DNA of 64,000 nt, from the NCBI GenBank assembly GCA_021805565.1, contig JAJZFA010000015.1, positions 1 through 64,000 on the forward strand, read 5' to 3'. Below the pieces are notes generated by a model. It saw only the letters and a program-made list of their open reading frames with translations. It ran no database searches and was not told where the DNA came from. The stretch is from Pseudomonadota bacterium (GTDB taxonomy: Bacteria; Pseudomonadota; Alphaproteobacteria; Acetobacterales; Acetobacteraceae). Of this stretch, positions 63,562 through 64,000 are shown one piece after another (position 1 is the first letter of the stretch; the number at the start of each line of letters is the position of its first letter). Made by a program: the position numbers and the translations under genes.

Positions 63562-64000
63562 TCAGAGTTCGACCAGCAGCTTGCCGAATACGTCGCGGCT
63601 TTCCAGCCGTTCGACCCCGGCGCGGAAGTCCTGCAGGCCATAAACCGTGTCGATAACCGGCTTCACCCCCGATGCAATGCGATCCAGTGCGCGCGCCAGG
63701 GCCGACATCGGGGCGCCGAACGACCCGGTGATGCGGTACTGCTGCTGAAACAACTGCATCAGGTTCAGGCTGCCAGTTGGGCCCGACGTGGCGCCGCAGG
63801 TCACCAGCCGGCCGCCGCGCTTCATCGACAGCAGCGATCCGGCCCAGGTATCCGCGCCGGTGTGTTCGAACACCACATCGACGCCCTTCTTCTTCGTCAG
63901 CTTGCGCACCACGCCCTCGAACCGGTCTTCGCGGTAGTTAATCACGTGATCGGCGCCCAGCGCGGTGGCTTTCGCGGCTTTGCCGGCCGACCCAACGGTG
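63562..64000 (-). CDS. Zinc-type alcohol dehydrogenase/quinone oxidoreductase family protein, partial (3' end)
   Basis: Only the C-terminal 145 or so codons are in the window; the gene continues beyond base 64000. The visible part covers the end of the Rossmann domain (TVGSAGKAAKATALGADHVINYRED, DVVFEHTGADTWAGSLLSMKRGGRLVTCGATSGPTGSLNL) and the C-terminal catalytic-domain return (GLQDFRAGVERLESRDVFGKLLVEL). It fits MDR-family NAD(P)-dependent alcohol dehydrogenases or quinone/enoyl reductases. Metal ligands lie outside the window, so zinc dependence cannot be judged. It is upstream of and nearly touching lpxL. Confidence 0.85.
   Translation of the reverse strand, partial: TVGSAGKAAKATALGADHVINYREDRFEGVVRKLTKKKGVDVVFEHTGADTWAGSLLSMKRGGRLVTCGATSGPTGSLNLMQLFQQQYRITGSFGAPMSALARALDRIASGVKPVIDTVYGLQDFRAGVERLESRDVFGKLLVEL

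Overview
The window looks like chromosomal DNA of a high-GC Gram-negative alphaproteobacterium, most likely from Rhodospirillales/Acetobacteraceae. This is an inference from gene content: class I PHA synthase, DhnA-type class I aldolase next to thiE, the zapA-ssrS-fau order, several branched-chain-type ABC binding proteins without permeases, a PEP-CTERM protein, and an isocitrate lyase of the longer type. Most of it is ordinary metabolism and housekeeping. There are no rRNA genes, CRISPR arrays, prophages or obvious conjugative elements. One tRNA (Gly, TCC) and one probable 6S RNA are present.

Layout. 0-5 kb: an orphan periplasmic binding protein converges with a very large multi-cofactor FAD/Fe-S oxidoreductase. 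5.4-9 kb: homoserine dehydrogenase and an AlaC/DapL-like aminotransferase (start/stop overlap), then an OmpA-domain lipoprotein divergent from phaC (9.1-10.9 kb). 11-16 kb: epoxide hydrolase, a decayed TPR gene ending in an IS630 transposase scrap, a LivK-like binding protein, a cluster of palindromes, a PEP-CTERM protein and a flavin reductase. 16.7-25.5 kb: MFS exporter, ABC-F ATPase, broken HicB-type antitoxin, alpha/beta hydrolase, TetR regulator divergent from maiA, SSS symporter plus DUF3311 partner, nitroreductase. 25.7-34.9 kb: nrdA, ketopantoate-reductase-like gene, aceA, a large porin, TerC protein, purB.

34.9-35.7 kb is an insertion-sequence graveyard: a MITE-like element and an IS5 transposase with an internal deletion. 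35.8-42.5 kb: alpha/beta hydrolase, a tandem-fused class III CoA-transferase, tRNA-Gly, glnS and an LLM flavoprotein. 42.9-49.1 kb, all on the minus strand: yebC, a three-gene ACP/MBOAT/SGNH-like O-acylation cassette, ymdB, fau, 6S RNA, zapA and a small coiled-coil gene. 49.1-53.6 kb: conserved hypothetical, fbaB, thiE, hemB and a DAO-family oxidase. 53.7-57.6 kb: a hybrid histidine kinase with a degenerate ATPase domain, a second orphan binding protein, an RHH protein, and a deletion scar fusing a GST fragment to a binding-protein fragment. 57.6-64 kb: phosphatase, GST, LLM monooxygenase, acyl-CoA synthetase, a small secreted protein, an LpxL-like acyltransferase and the 3' end of an alcohol dehydrogenase.

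I did not find a clear-cut undescribed defence or mobile system. The best candidates for new biology are the ACP-MBOAT-SGNH cassette (unknown acyl acceptor), the 1158-residue oxidoreductase, the two-domain CoA-transferase whose first half lacks the catalytic Asp, the hybrid kinase lacking its G boxes, and a family of palindromic repeats with TTGGTAT ends.
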